NCBI GenBank assembly: GCA_022577435.1
Contig: JAKOON010000023.1
Span: 124,001-188,000 of the forward strand
Source: Embiotoca jacksoni
Taxonomy: Eukaryota; Chordata; Actinopteri; Embiotocidae
Reading direction: 5' to 3'
Length of the DNA stretch: 64,000 nucleotides
Shown here: positions 11,453-23,076 of the stretch, piece after piece
Numbering within the stretch: the stretch's first letter is position 1
Layout: every line of letters begins with the position of its first letter
The notes under the pieces: model-generated
What the model was told of the DNA's origin: nothing
The model's input: only the letters and a program-made list of their open reading frames with translations
Databases searched by the model: none
Translations under genes and position numbers: made by a program

Positions 11453-13032
11453 CACTGCTCAAAAGAAATAAAGGGAACACCTAAACAACACATCCTAGAT
11501 CTCCATGAATGAAATATTTCAGTTGAAAATCTTTATTCATTACATAGTGGAATGTGTTGAGAACAAAATAACAAGAACGATCAATGGAAATGAAAATCAT
11601 TATCCCATGGAGGTCTGGATTCAGAATCATACTCAAAATAAAAGTGGAAAAATCAGATCACAGGCTGATCCAACTTCTGTGGAAATTCCTCCAGACAAGT
11701 CAAAATGAGGCTCAGTAGTGTGTGTGGCCTCCACGTGCCTGTATGCACTCCCTACAACGCCTGGGCATGCTCCTGATGAGACCACGGATGTTCTTCTGAG
11801 GGATCTCCTCCCAGACCTGGATCAAAGCATCAGTCCACTCCTGGACAGTCTGTGGTGGACGTGGCGTCGGCGGACGGAACGAGACACGATGTCCCAGATG
11901 TGCTCGATTGGCTTCAGGTCTGGGGAACGGGCAGGCCGGTCCATAGCATCGATGCCTTCATCATGCAGGAACTGCTGACACACTCCAGCCACATGAGGCT
12001 GAGCATTGTCACGCATCAGAAGGAACCCGGGGCTCACTGCACCAGCATATGGTCTTACAATGGGTCTGAGGATCTCATCCCGGGACCTAATGGCAGTCAG
12101 GGTACCTCTGGCTAGCCCATGGAGGGCTGTGCGGCCCTCCAAAGAAATGCCTCCCCAGACCGTCGCTGACCCACCACCGAACCGGTCACGCTGGAGGATG
12201 TTGCAGGCAGCAGAACGTTCTCCACGGCGTCTCCAGACTCTGTCACGTCTGTCACATGTGCTCAGTGTGAACCTGCTCTCATCCGTGAAGATCACAGGGC
12301 GCCGATGGAGAAGCTGCCAATCTTGGTGTTCTCTGGCAAATGCCGATCGCCCTGCACGGTGTTGGGCTGTAAGCACGGACCCCACTTGTGGACGTCGGGC
12401 CCTCATACCACCCTCATGGAGTCTGTTTCTGACACTTTGAGCAGAAACATGCACATTAGTGGCCTGCTGGAGGTCATTTTGTAGGGCTCTGGCAGTGCTC
12501 CTCCTGTTCCTCCTTGCACAAAGGAGCAGATAGCGGTCCTGCTGCTGGGTTGTTGTCCTCCTACGGCCCCCTCCACGTCTCCTGGTGTACCGGCCTGTCT
12601 CCCGGTATCTCCTCCATGCTCTTGACACTGTGCTGACAGACACAGCAAACCTTCTTGCCACAGCGTGCATTGATGTGCCATCCTGGATGAGCTGCACTAC
12701 CTGAGCAACTTCTGTGGGTTGTAGACACCTCATGCTACCTCTAGTGGTGAGGGCACTGGCAAAATGCAAAAGTGACCAAAAAAATCAGCCAGAAAGGACG
12801 AGGACAGAGAAATGGTCTGTGGTCACCACCTGCAGAACCGTTTCTTTATAGGGGTTGTCTTGATAATTGCCTCATTTCCACCTGTTGTTTGTTCCATTTG
12901 CACAACAGCAGGTGAAATTGATTCACAATCAGTGTTGCTTCCTAACTGGACAGGTTGATTTCCCAGAAGTGTGATTGACTTGGAGTTACATTGTGTTGTT
13001 GAAGTGTTTCCTTTATGTTTTTTTGAGCAGTG
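11453..13032 (-). mobile_element. Tc1-like DNA transposon, defective copy
   Basis: A 1580 bp element bounded by TA dinucleotides (11451-11452 and 13033-13034), the Tc1/mariner target duplication. Short inverted termini of about 30 bp begin cactgctcaaaa on the left and read the same on the complementary strand at the right, with a few mismatches. It encodes a transposase on the minus strand, broken by a frameshift. Arrangement and size fit a full-length but inactive Tc1-like element. It lies 3' of rps28 and outside any exon. Confidence 0.9.
11712..12733 (-). pseudogene. Tc1-like transposase with one frameshift
   Basis: DD34E transposase of the Tc1/mariner superfamily. The likely start is the ATG at 12733 (MRCLQPTEVAQVVQ), not the upstream in-frame TTG. 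An N-terminal helix-turn-helix region is followed by the catalytic residues DESRF, then RDNAQPH, then SPDLKPIEHIW, with 34 residues between the second Asp and the Glu. Near 11854-11861 the frame shifts, consistent with one missing C in a run that family members read as Pro-Pro. The shifted frame then continues to a family-like end (RGGHTHY, stop at 11712-11714). The original frame stops at 11822. The copy is therefore probably not functional. Confidence 0.85.
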
Positions 13033-16000
13033 TATAATTTCCTCACAAGCATCCAGGGTAAACAGTGCCCACTGAAACAAGAGTAGATTTATTTTTAGAT
13101 GACCAAATGTCAAGTTAGGTATAAGGTAGCCAATGATTTAGAAAATCTGATGAACTCTTGTGAGTGCAATTTAAGTCACTTGATATTGTCCCAGATTTAT
13201 TTGCACACATTCAGCTGACATCTCATCTGAGTCTGCATCTGACAAAAGGGACATTTTATTGGCTGGTTGTGCTGTTTACATTCTGTCCAGCAGAGGGTAG
13301 TGTCACTGTAGGAATTATTTTTACTTCAGTGTCATGGAGGAAGTGAGGACTATCGACTGTAGAAAAGAGTGAGGGCTAATTTCATGGTAAGTTTTATGTT
13401 TTAACATAAGTACTTAAAGTGTATTTTTCAGACATACAAAACTGTTGGAGCACTTTTCTATAGGCTGAATCAATAGATTAAATCACATTTTTAAGGTTTC
13501 AATCATAAACTGTTAAAACTATCAGAACATGTTTTAGTGACTCATGCTGTTAGTTTACAGTTTTTTTCCCCCTGCGTTTTTATATACATTTTGGAAACTG
13601 AGTATAGATAAGTGTACTGGCTCACACACGGCTATGATTTTCACAATATTTCATGCAGGTTTTTTTTCTGTCTCCTAAGTAGACTGTTCTTTCTTGCAGT
13701 AAATGAATTAAAATCTGTTCATGAATGCTTGTGATCCTGGATTAGCATTGCTTTGTTTAAATGTTGAAGATCAAATAACTTTAAACCCATTTACTTTTGT
13801 ACTAATGACCTCTTTTGATAAATTTAACAAAATACTTTCGAGGGGGACACTAAAGAGCCTGCAAATGAGTACTCTGTAGGACGGTTGAGTAATCATCATG
13901 AAGTGATTTCTCCACATCAACAGTATATTATAACATTTTTTTGGCTGAATTCCGGCTTCAGGTTGATGATGGAACGGTGTGAATGTTGGAACAGGAAAGC
14001 GGGTCAGGTTGAGTTATGTGTGGCGATGAGGCTCTTCGGCTGCTGGATGTACACTGTAGGTTTAGTGACTTTATATGGTCCATTTTATTTTGACCTAATT
14101 TACGCAGAGTTTTGAATTGACCTATGATGGAAAGGAAAGATTTGTCTCTTCCTCTTGTTTACATTGTGGCTCCAGAAAGTCTCAGGCCCCGAAAAGTTTC
14201 CTTTGTTTTCTGTCTTATTTGCAAGTGATTCTTTCCGCATCTAATTGACGACTATCTTGTGGCCTACAACCAACTCAATACAAAAACAGGTACAAAGGGG
14301 ATGGGGGTGATGGTCTACTGTTTGTCCCACTGTATAAAAGCTGACCTACGGAGGAGGGAAGACCCCTTCTTTGCTGGACACCTCTCTTTGAGGGTGCATG
14401 TATGTGTTCCTTCTTGCAAGAATAAATGTGCGATGTGTTTGATTTTGAACCAAGCCTCTTCAGTAATTTTTCTAACAGCCTATTAGTGTGGAAAAGTGTG
14501 TTTAATTTTGCTGTAAAATTCAAAGTGAGAGAAAATCAGTCCATCTGTCAGATATAACAGTACTCTGTACTAACGATGCTCGGAGTAAATAGTAAATACA
14601 TTTGTTTAACCGCATCTGTAATCATAATAAGATCATCAATTAACACTTGGAAAAAAAAATATCAAAGCAAGTGAGGGCAAATCTTGTGAATCAACAGCCA
14701 GAGTAGATATTTAGACCTCATATTCAGGTCATTTGCCACATTGAAAACATACATATCACGATCATATTGGCCATTAGAATGATTTGTGTAATTGTTTCTC
14801 AGTGCAGCTCAGTTCAGCTTTTTTAGAAAACATTTTCTTTGGCTTGCAAATGGTGTCACGTTTTGCAAGTCCAAAACAGTAAATCACAACCACGTGGCAC
14901 ATAGCTACAACTGTGTCTCCCTCCTCCTCTCACCAGGATGAAATTGCAGCAGACCAGAGAGCCAAACCCAGTAAGACAGTAGAACATGGAAGAGTCGTGA
15001 AAAATAGAGGTGTTAAAGAATGAAACTAGAAGAGAAAATAAGTCAGAGTTAATGCCTCTGCATATCAGTGCCAAAAGCAACACAAGTGTGCTCTTCTCAC
15101 AGCGCAGATTATTTACCAGCATAACTCTGCACACAGTGTTGCCGGTGCAGTTCCTGAGGCCTACAAACTTTGACAAATGTATGGGGCTTCAACCAAGATA
15201 CCACCAACAAGTATATGAAACCAAAGAGGAAATTTGACACTGAGCCACAAATTAATTCCTGGCAGCTATTCAGCTATTGAGGTAAACTAAGAAAAACATG
15301 CTGGCACTTGACAGCTGTACTTAGAGAACCAGAAAAACAGATAGTAAGAGACAAGACAGAACAACATTTTTCTAACTTCATTTAAAAAATGCAGTAAGAA
15401 AACCAGACATAAATCTGGATAAACAGCATTTATTCTAGTGTGGCATGTAAACATGAAGTTGACCAGCAGTCCGATGCAAAACAGAAAACACATCTACAGA
15501 CCCTACAGCTTGGATGTGACTGTTACTCACAAAGAAAGTTTTCCAAAACCTGCTTCATTCTTTGAAAGCATTTGGACATAAAAGACAGAAAATAAAATAA
15601 AATGCGAGGGGCAATAGAAGCAGTAAAATTTCCAACAATGGTTTTCAGCTGACTTGACAGTCGACAACAACCCCCTAGCATGAAAACAAGTCAGTGTCAC
15701 GTTGGCCTTCCCCAGTCATCATCATTTCACACCTCTCCATTTCTCTGCCACACCCAACCATCCAGACCTACGGGTGGCATGTGTTTACCACCTCCCCCGT
15801 CTCTCCCCCTCTTCCTCACTCACTCTCTGAGACAGAAATACATCAGGTTAAAAACAAATCTACCCCACTCCTTCTTGTTTGTCTGCATGCCATCAAGGTC
15901 CAACTCTGTCAGTTTGTCTGTCTGCAGGCAGTGTATGAGATCTGCAACATTGTGACAGATGAACAAAACAAAACAAAAATCAATCAGAACAAGGACGTTG

Positions 16001-16235
16001 TGCCTTGTACAAGTGTAGCAGCAGACACTATCACACTGTTTGCATATTATGAAGTTAGAGAGGAAAGATGAGTAACTATTGGATATGCCACATGTTCAGA
16101 AACACAACCCCAGATGAATAATAATCTTGACAAATCTGTCAGTAGACAACATTGCCAACAGGTTTTCCATTGCAAAAAAAATTACAGGTTTACATAACGA
16201 TATTACAATCTAAAAATACTTAATTAATTTTGATT
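13033..16235. other. Gene-free region
   Basis: No supported exon or recognisable mobile element. Open frames on both strands are short and composition-driven, including a pyrimidine-rich stretch at 15690-15840. I see nothing else to annotate. Confidence 0.5.
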
Positions 16236-16485
16236 CAATTTCAATTTTATTTATATAACACCAAATCTCAACACAAGTTATTTCAGGATGCATATATAGT
16301 AAAGTCCCTACAAAACAACTTTACAACATTGTACCAAGGAACCCAGCAATTCAACAATTCCCACTTGAGCAACAGCTGGAAGGAAAAAACGCCCTTTTAA
16401 CAGGGAAAAAAAAACGCAGACTGTGGAAAGGAATAACTCCCTTTTTACAGGAAGGAACATCCTGGCGGGGCAGTAATTGCAGACC
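16236..16485 (+). repeat. Degenerate teleost interspersed repeat
   Basis: The opening attcaatttcaattttatttatataacaccaaat-type block, the middle (cagcaattcaacaattccc) and a later ggaaggaaaaaacgccctttt-type block match, in order, a repeat that is very common in spiny-rayed fish genomes. A second partial start (aaattcaaattcaacttta) follows near 16524. No coding capacity remains. The family name is not assigned. Confidence 0.55.
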
Positions 16486-18100
16486 AATTACCAGTAAAAG
16501 TACTGCATTCAAAGTTTTCTGAAATTCAAATTCAACTTTATTATCAACAAATCAGTCAATCTAAAAGTATAAATGTAAATTTTAGTGTTTTATTACATAT
16601 GTATGTGTGTTAGTTTTGGTTTGTTAATATTGAGTGTAGGCAGTCATGTCATGTTGTAGCCTGTAAACAGAGAAGCAATTTTCCACCATTTCATATATGT
16701 ACTATCACTAACTGTCTGTAGCACAAAATTATATAGCCTATAACTTAAAGTTGTGTAAAAAGCACAACATTCACCTTTGAACCTTAGTGGAGAAGAAGTA
16801 TAATGGAGTCGTAAAAAGAAATACAATTACTTTACACTAATTAATGACAGAACTCTGACAAATAATATAATTTACCTCAGATCATTGGTACTTTTGAAGA
16901 TTAAACAGTATGCACTGTAATATCATATGAGCTCAAATTGAAGATCAGCCTGTCTGTATGAGGAGAAGGGCTTGTTGGAAATGGAGGAACTTGGCAGAAG
17001 GCTTTGTTTCTCCCATGCTGTGCAGCAGGATGTGCAGCAGGGAGGTCAAGGAGCCTCAGAGGGAGGCGAGGTCTCTGATTTACACACTCTGAACCCGACT
17101 ACGACCTGGGTCACAGCCCTTAAATTAACAAATGGGGCCCCATAGGACGCAGGAGACAATCTGCCCAGAGGTAACTACAAGTCATTCCCTGCCTTTCTCT
17201 TTCTCTTTCTCTCCCCTTTCTCATAGTCTGTAAAGCTTTTTTTTTTTTTTTTTTACCCTCTCTGTTCTCATCCAACCCCCTGGTTGTTGAACTTTAATAC
17301 ACTCTGCCTGTCCTTCCTCCTTTCCTATTAATTGAAGAGCATGAGGTTTGTCAAATTAGCCAAGTTTTCACAGCAAAGAGAGGAGCTTTAGAAAGGGAAT
17401 GGGAAATCCTGAAATGAAAGCTTAAAAACTAAGAATTTGCAAACATGCACAGCACAGATCTCTCACTCAAAACATGCCAGTTACATTTATCTGTTTGAAA
17501 AAGCACATGATTCATAATAACCAAAACATCAAACGCAGGAGGCTAAAATAACGTACGAGACCTTGAAATAGCTCCAAATATAGACAAAGAGAAACCCATG
17601 TACATTTGTGAGTAACAACAAGATGCTGCAGAACCACTAAATAAATACTAGAAGGAGTAAAGTGAAGACAAAACAGCTTGAAGGACGACAGCAAGCTTGA
17701 ATGGATAACAACAAAAGGCCAAACTCAGTTTGGACATTCTTGATTTGCTTTCATGTAAGCCAAAGTGCAAAAGGGGGAGACTTCATTGTGCGAAGGTCAG
17801 AAAAACAAGCCATCCATTTATTTTTTAAAGGCGCCATCTCCCGCAATGCATACGACTTGTAAAATATATTTTGGCACATTTCACTGCACAACAATGTGAC
17901 AACACTAGCAGAAGGTGCACAGACAGACCGAAAAAAAGTGACGGGGCCAAAACACAGGTTCAGACTGTTGACAGCTGACAATAATGAAGCCTGTTGATGA
18001 AGAAAGACCTGTTTTGAAGCTGTGCAGCACAACAAAGCTTTGTGGACTGTGTCCCCTGGACTAACATGAATATTGGTACTGTACCTTGGCTACACAGGCA
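16486..18100. other. Gene-free region
   Basis: No exon with both coding potential and splice signals. It contains a T-run at about 17237-17254 and otherwise unremarkable AT-rich sequence. Confidence 0.5.
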
Positions 18101-18262
18101 GGTGTTGTTGAGGTGAAAAACACAAATGTGATTGAACTTGTTTTATGACTGATACATGAGGTTGACTAATTTTAATGTAGCTTGCGGGTGTTGTTGAGGT
18201 AAAAAACACAAATGTGATTGAACTTGTTTTATGACTGATACATAAGGTTGACTAATTTTAAT
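18101..18262 (+). repeat. Tandem duplication, period 86 bp
   Basis: The 77 bases at 18101-18177 recur at 18187-18262 with two substitutions (aggtgaaa/aggtaaa and catgag/cataag), giving a period of 86 bp. The low divergence implies a fairly recent local duplication. The sequence is non-coding. Confidence 0.9.
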
Positions 18263-18282
18263 TAATCTTCAACATGATCCTG

Positions 18283-18535
18283 AAGGAATAGTTCAACACT
18301 TTGCAAAAGACACCTTTTTTTGCAGACAGTAACTTGAGAAGATCAGTACACTCTCCTATCTGGCCATTAAATACAAAGCGGGAATGGGATCAGAGAGATT
18401 AGCTCAGCTGCCGGTTTTACACTTTGTTTTTGAGTGGAGTAAACAAGGACTTAACATGTTGATTAGTGAGCTCCAGACTTAGTAGTTGGATTTTGTTACC
18501 TAGACAAAGCCTGTGTTCTTGCTGGAGCTCTATAT
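18283..18535. repeat. Dispersed repeat copy with inverted second half
   Basis: It begins like the forward start of the family (gaaggaatagttcaacactt). From about 18413 it reads as the reverse complement of the family's later part: its complement contains gagctcactaatcaacatg, which matches tcactaattaacatg at about 19950. The two halves are therefore head-to-head, like the copy at 21.6 kb. Confidence 0.5.
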
Positions 18536-19767
18536 TTAACTTAGAGATAACGAGGGAGCACTCAGGCATACTGTAGTCCCCATGCTAAACTGTTCTTTTA
18601 AATGGGTCACAGTTTGGAGTAAAGCCAGTGAGTATCTATGCTCCTCATGACTGCTTGTGAAATACTGCGTAACTGCTAATCTCATTATTGTGTAATATAA
18701 TGAACAGAACACATCAGCCATCAGGCTTAAACATTGAGAAAAGGATGTTATTTGGGTAAAAGGCTGTGTTGATGTTCTGTTTCTCTTCTGAGTGTTCAGG
18801 TTCGTTCTCAAAGCTAAAGAAAGGGTTTTGTTAGTTTGCATCTTCTGCATGCAGTTAATAACGCATGCAAAAATGTTCAAGAACTCAGTTAAGTTTCAGT
18901 GGTGATATTCTGGTTTTATAATACATTCCTGGAGGAATTTGGCACAGTGAAATTCTATAGCCACAGAAAATCAAAATACGGCAGTAAAACCTTGAACTGC
19001 TGCTGCTGACACGCATAACACACTCAGAAACCACGGCTGGGTCAATTTTTAACCAGAACAAGTTCAAATTCATGTTGAAAAATATTTACCAAATCTTCCC
19101 ATAGCTTGTCACTCTATCCTTTCAGCCATGAAAGGCTGCTTTGAACCTTTGAATAAATATTAACTCAGTGGTGACTAACCAGGGGTATGATTTATTTTTG
19201 TTGTTGTTCTGTTTAGAAATTATCTGGTTGGCAATAGTCAACTGTGCATTTTCAACCCAGGCGCAAAGATAGCATCGTTTGAATCAAGGCATTGGAGTAA
19301 ATAACACAAAATACCATAACATAACACAATATCATTTTGCCAGACTAAAATTCTGTCCAGAGACCGCTGAGGAGGAAAGTGAGGATGCCTGGCCTGCTTT
19401 AAATCCAGAGCTACTAAAACAACCTCCAGCCACCCTTGCTTGTTAAAAAATAGAAAATGTAAAACTAAAACTACTTTCTGAGGCCACTCAATACCAATTA
19501 GGAATTCGGATTTGAGATTAACATGGATCAAGGCATCCATTAGTGATGATTAGGGTTTTAATGGCACTGTAGCAACAGATGGTCCGCAGTCATGGATTCA
19601 GTGTGACACCTGATCATTCTTGCATTGTTGGCTTTTTGTTTTTTTATGTCTTGGCCCAAACATGTCCATCTCTTTTTCTACCTGTACTCCCTCCTGTAAG
19701 ACAGTCTCGACAACCAACCAAAGTACAACACCGTTCTTTAAAAGTACCATAAATAAATATTTTAACA

Positions 19768-20030
19768 TTTTGAGAAACGTGCTTATCCATTTTCTTGCGT
19801 AAATAAAAAAAAAAAAACAGCACTACCACTCTCCTGTAGGTGCAGCCAGCTGGTTGGCTTAGCTTTGCACAAGAACTGGAAACCGGGAAAGACTCTGTCT
19901 GAAGGCAAGAAAATAAACAAAAAAAGTCTACCAGCTCCATATCACTAATTAACATGTAGCCTAATAGCTTTGTTTCCAGACAAAAAGGAAAATGATAAAT
20001 GCAAAAAACACGTGTTACGGGCTGTGGTTC
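19768..20030 (+). repeat. Dispersed repeat copy, forward orientation
   Basis: This copy carries, in order, a ttttgagaaacgtgcttat block, gttggcttagctt, aactggaaaccggg, the tcactaattaacatg block and an A-rich block. These match the family also seen at 6.0, 18.3, 20.6 and 21.6 kb. A 13-base A-run interrupts it at 19806-19818. Confidence 0.5.
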
Positions 20031-20149
20031 GTACAGTGGTTTTGCAGCAACATAGACTGAATGTGTCAATGTGTCATTTTCACACATTGGTTGTTGAATG
20101 GATTAAACCAGTGACAACACCCATTAGTTTGTGAATTGTCGTTATGAAG

Positions 20150-20330
20150 CCTCGAGTTCAGATTTTGACAGCCGCCATCCTGCTAGTTTGGAGCGGTTTG
20201 GAGTCAGAAGTGACGCGCTGGGAAGGAGCGAGCTGTGGATCTGACTCGATCTGATTGTAAACCCGACGGTACTACGTGCCGCCCACAGACAGCAGAAACC
20301 TGTACAGTACTTCAGGCCCGTCAATCAAAC
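20150..20330 (+). repeat. Degenerate dispersed repeat, copy 2
   Basis: The partner of the copy at 583-695. It shares gccgccatc, tttggag, aagtgac, ggaaggagcgag, ccgcccac and gaaacctg in the same order. It has no coding potential. Confidence 0.4.
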
Positions 20331-20617
20331 AAGGCTTTTGGAGGACTTTTTTGTCAAGTTAATGATGGGATTATTTTCAGATGGATCACCAAAATACTAA
20401 TATGAACACCAAAATGGCGAGTGGAAAAAAAAAAAAGTATTAACTTCGTATTTCATGAGACAAGCTGAATGGGAATCTATGTATCTTTTTTTAAGCCAAT
20501 GTCTAGCAGCACTCAGTGGTATTGCAGTTTAATTCACTTCTTGCATTGGCCTAATTTTTCAGACTTGGAAGTTATGTTCAATTTTATATACAGTCTATGT
20601 CTTAAACAAACTGTAGA

Positions 20618-20702
20618 AGTGCAGGTGGATGGATTTTGTTACCTTTAACAGAGCCAGGAAAGCTGTTTCATAATCCCAGTCATGGCTAAACTAAGATAAG
20701 AT
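20618..20702 (-). repeat. Partial dispersed repeat copy
   Basis: The words ggattttgttacctttaac, agagccagg, agctgttt, cccagtc and ggctaaactaag match the reverse orientation of the family seen at 19.8 and 21.8 kb. It is a fragment of about 85 bp. Confidence 0.45.
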
Positions 20703-21566
20703 AAACATCTACCTGCTGTTATTATTTGACAGACAGACATTAGAGTGGTGCAATATTAAACCTGCATCTGGAGCACAAAATCTATTTGGTACTGTCTCAG
20801 TACAGAAGGTGGGTGGTTTTCAAACAACTTCACAGTGTATTGTCCTTTTAGCAACAGGAATAAGAGACATAAAAGTATCATTCATGCAGAACTGTCAGTG
20901 CTAAAGAGTGCACAGCTGCTGTGGTACAGTTATAGGTCAGATCCCCTGCTCTTCTGGAAGAGCACTTTTGTAATTCAAGTCTTCTTTCCTTTTCCGTTTC
21001 CAAACCAGCTCAGCACCAGACAGAGGTTGGCTGCCAATACACACATCTTTCCCAGAACAGGCCTCCATCACAGCTAAAGTCCTCTTCAGTTCAAGTGTCC
21101 CCTCCATCTGACCTCCTTCTACCTCTACTCTTGTTGAATACAATCAATGGGGCTTTGGATCAGTACCATTGTGATCAATAATCTACACCCAGTGACCTAA
21201 AGTGCCTCTTACACTGTGGTAAACTCAGGATGCGTGCTTGAATGTTTCGCAGTAGGCCAATTAGTTCATGGGAATCGGGCTTGATAACTGTGGTACACAC
21301 CAAGGGGCTCATTTTGGGGACAAACAAGCTCCGTCCTCTGAAACTCTTGGGATACTAAACAAGTAGTGCTTATCACGTCTGAGGCTCAGGTCCGTGACAT
21401 CTAAATGATAGCCCACAGCTGCCTCACTTGCACAATATCCCTTGACAATACAAACATGTGTTTGATTTATTTAAAGTTACTGCATTCAGCATAGAATTCA
21501 ACCTTGGCCATCTCAGTATATTACAGCAGGGTTCCTCATTATGTACTGAATGAGTACACCGCTAAA

Positions 21567-22120
21567 GGAATAGTTTCACATTTTTGAGAACTAGGCTGCA
21601 TTTTGTTTTCTTGCTGGTAGTTCGATTAGGCTATCAGACCCACTCTGAAACAACACTGTACCTTAATGATAAAGTTACAGCCAGGAGACTGTTAGCTTAT
21701 CAAATGACACCGGAAATATCGAGTGGTTTTTGTACAGACTAAAACAAAAACATATATATCGTGATTATTTCTGAACTTTAGAGTTGCTGGTGGGATTTGT
21801 TTTCTCTTTGGGCAGAACCAGGCTAGCTGTTCCCGGGTTTATAGTCTTTCTGCTAAGCCAGGCTAAACATCCTCTGTAATTGAGCGTTTCACCAAACTTT
21901 CAGCAAGAAGGAGAATTGCACTTATTCTCATTCTTAAGAGTTACATGAGAAAATCAACACTTTTGATCAGTTAATATGTAGCCGCGGACTAGCTAGTTAG
22001 TTCAGCACAAAATCTGGAAAAGCAGTTAATCTGGCTCTGCCGAAAGTTAAAAACAGCAAACATCTTCTATCCTTTACTGAATCTGTACAAAAACCAAACT
22101 GTTAAACCACCTCCTGGCTA
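21567..22120. repeat. Composite dispersed repeat cluster
   Basis: It starts with a forward copy (aaaggaatagtttcaca), switches near 21780 to reverse-oriented sequence (cagaaccaggctagctgtt), and from about 21968 has forward sequence again (tcagttaatatgtag, tctggctctgccgaaagtt). The internal segments at 21780-21860 and 22000-22060 are thus partly inverted relative to one another. This suggests nested or rearranged copies. Confidence 0.45.
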
Positions 22121-22858
22121 TATAGTTGCATATTTAATGGATGGAAGTGATATTGATCTTCTCATCAAACATGCATTTTAAAAGGGAAGTTTAACAGCAC
22201 GATGCTGTACATCGCAATAAAACTAATATTATGTACTTTTTAGCTGCACAAAATGTATTACGGCCATTACAGTTAGGATTTTACAGCACTGAAGGATAAG
22301 GAGAATAAGCAGGAGCTTGTCAAATGCCTGGCAGCCAAACCAAAAAAGGTGCAGCCCAAACTTGGCCCGCGGGCCCCAAATTGTGCCCCTCCGCTTTAAA
22401 TGGTGGTAAGAAAAAATTTCTGGAACATTTCTAAACAGTTCTAGTTCAGCACAACCTAGTCTGTCACCAGTCCCTTTCATGAGAAATAAAACTCACCAAG
22501 TCATGTTAGCGCTTTGTTCTGCAGCAGTCGTGTGACTCTGGATTTCTTGCCTCTAGAACAAAAGAAAGATCATTAGATCGTTAGAAGGCAGAAATGACTC
22601 ATATTCTCACTTTATGTCGCCCAACTTTTCTGATGTTAAATGTCTGTGTAGTTTAGTATTTTCTATACTATGTTGTTACTGCATTTAGCCTGAAGATTAA
22701 GTCTAATCCTGTTTGCAGTATTTGTTTGTTTAGTATTAAGGGTAGAGTCTGACCCAAAAATATTGTAAATCACAGCACCATAAAGACCCGACAGATCAGA
22801 CAGCTGTTGAGGTGAACCCCCACCTTGTACAAATTTACATTTTCCAAACTGGGATATA

Positions 22859-23076
22859 CAGTGGGTACGGAAAGTATTCAGACCCCTTTAAATTTTTCAC
22901 TCTTTGTTTCATTGCAGCCATTTGCTAAAATCAAAAAAGTTCATTTTATTTCTCATTAATGTACACTCAGCACCCCATCTTGACAGAAAAAAAACAGAAA
23001 TGTAGAAATTTGTGCAAATTTATTAAAAAAGAAAAACTGAAATATCACATGGTCATAAGTATTCAGACCCTTTGCT
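22859..23076 (+). repeat. Left terminal inverted repeat of Tc1-like element
   Basis: Begins cagtgggtacggaaagtatt and matches the right terminus in reverse complement almost base for base. The differences I see are around the A-run near 22987-22995 and a t/g change near 23010. The inner end repeats an attcagaccc motif also present near the outer end, as in long-repeat Tc1 elements with two transposase-binding sites per terminus. Confidence 0.92.

Noticed and set aside
12006..12440. 144-residue frame on the plus strand across the Tc1-like element
   Set aside because: Antisense shadow of the transposase frame; no motifs of its own.
12734..12769. Twelve-codon N-terminal extension of the defective Tc1 transposase
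   Set aside because: It depends on a TTG start; the first ATG at 12733 begins at the family-typical MRCLQPTEV.
15694..16071. 125-residue open frame, plus strand
   Set aside because: Pyrimidine-rich, low-complexity composition (Ser/Pro/Leu/His), no family resemblance.
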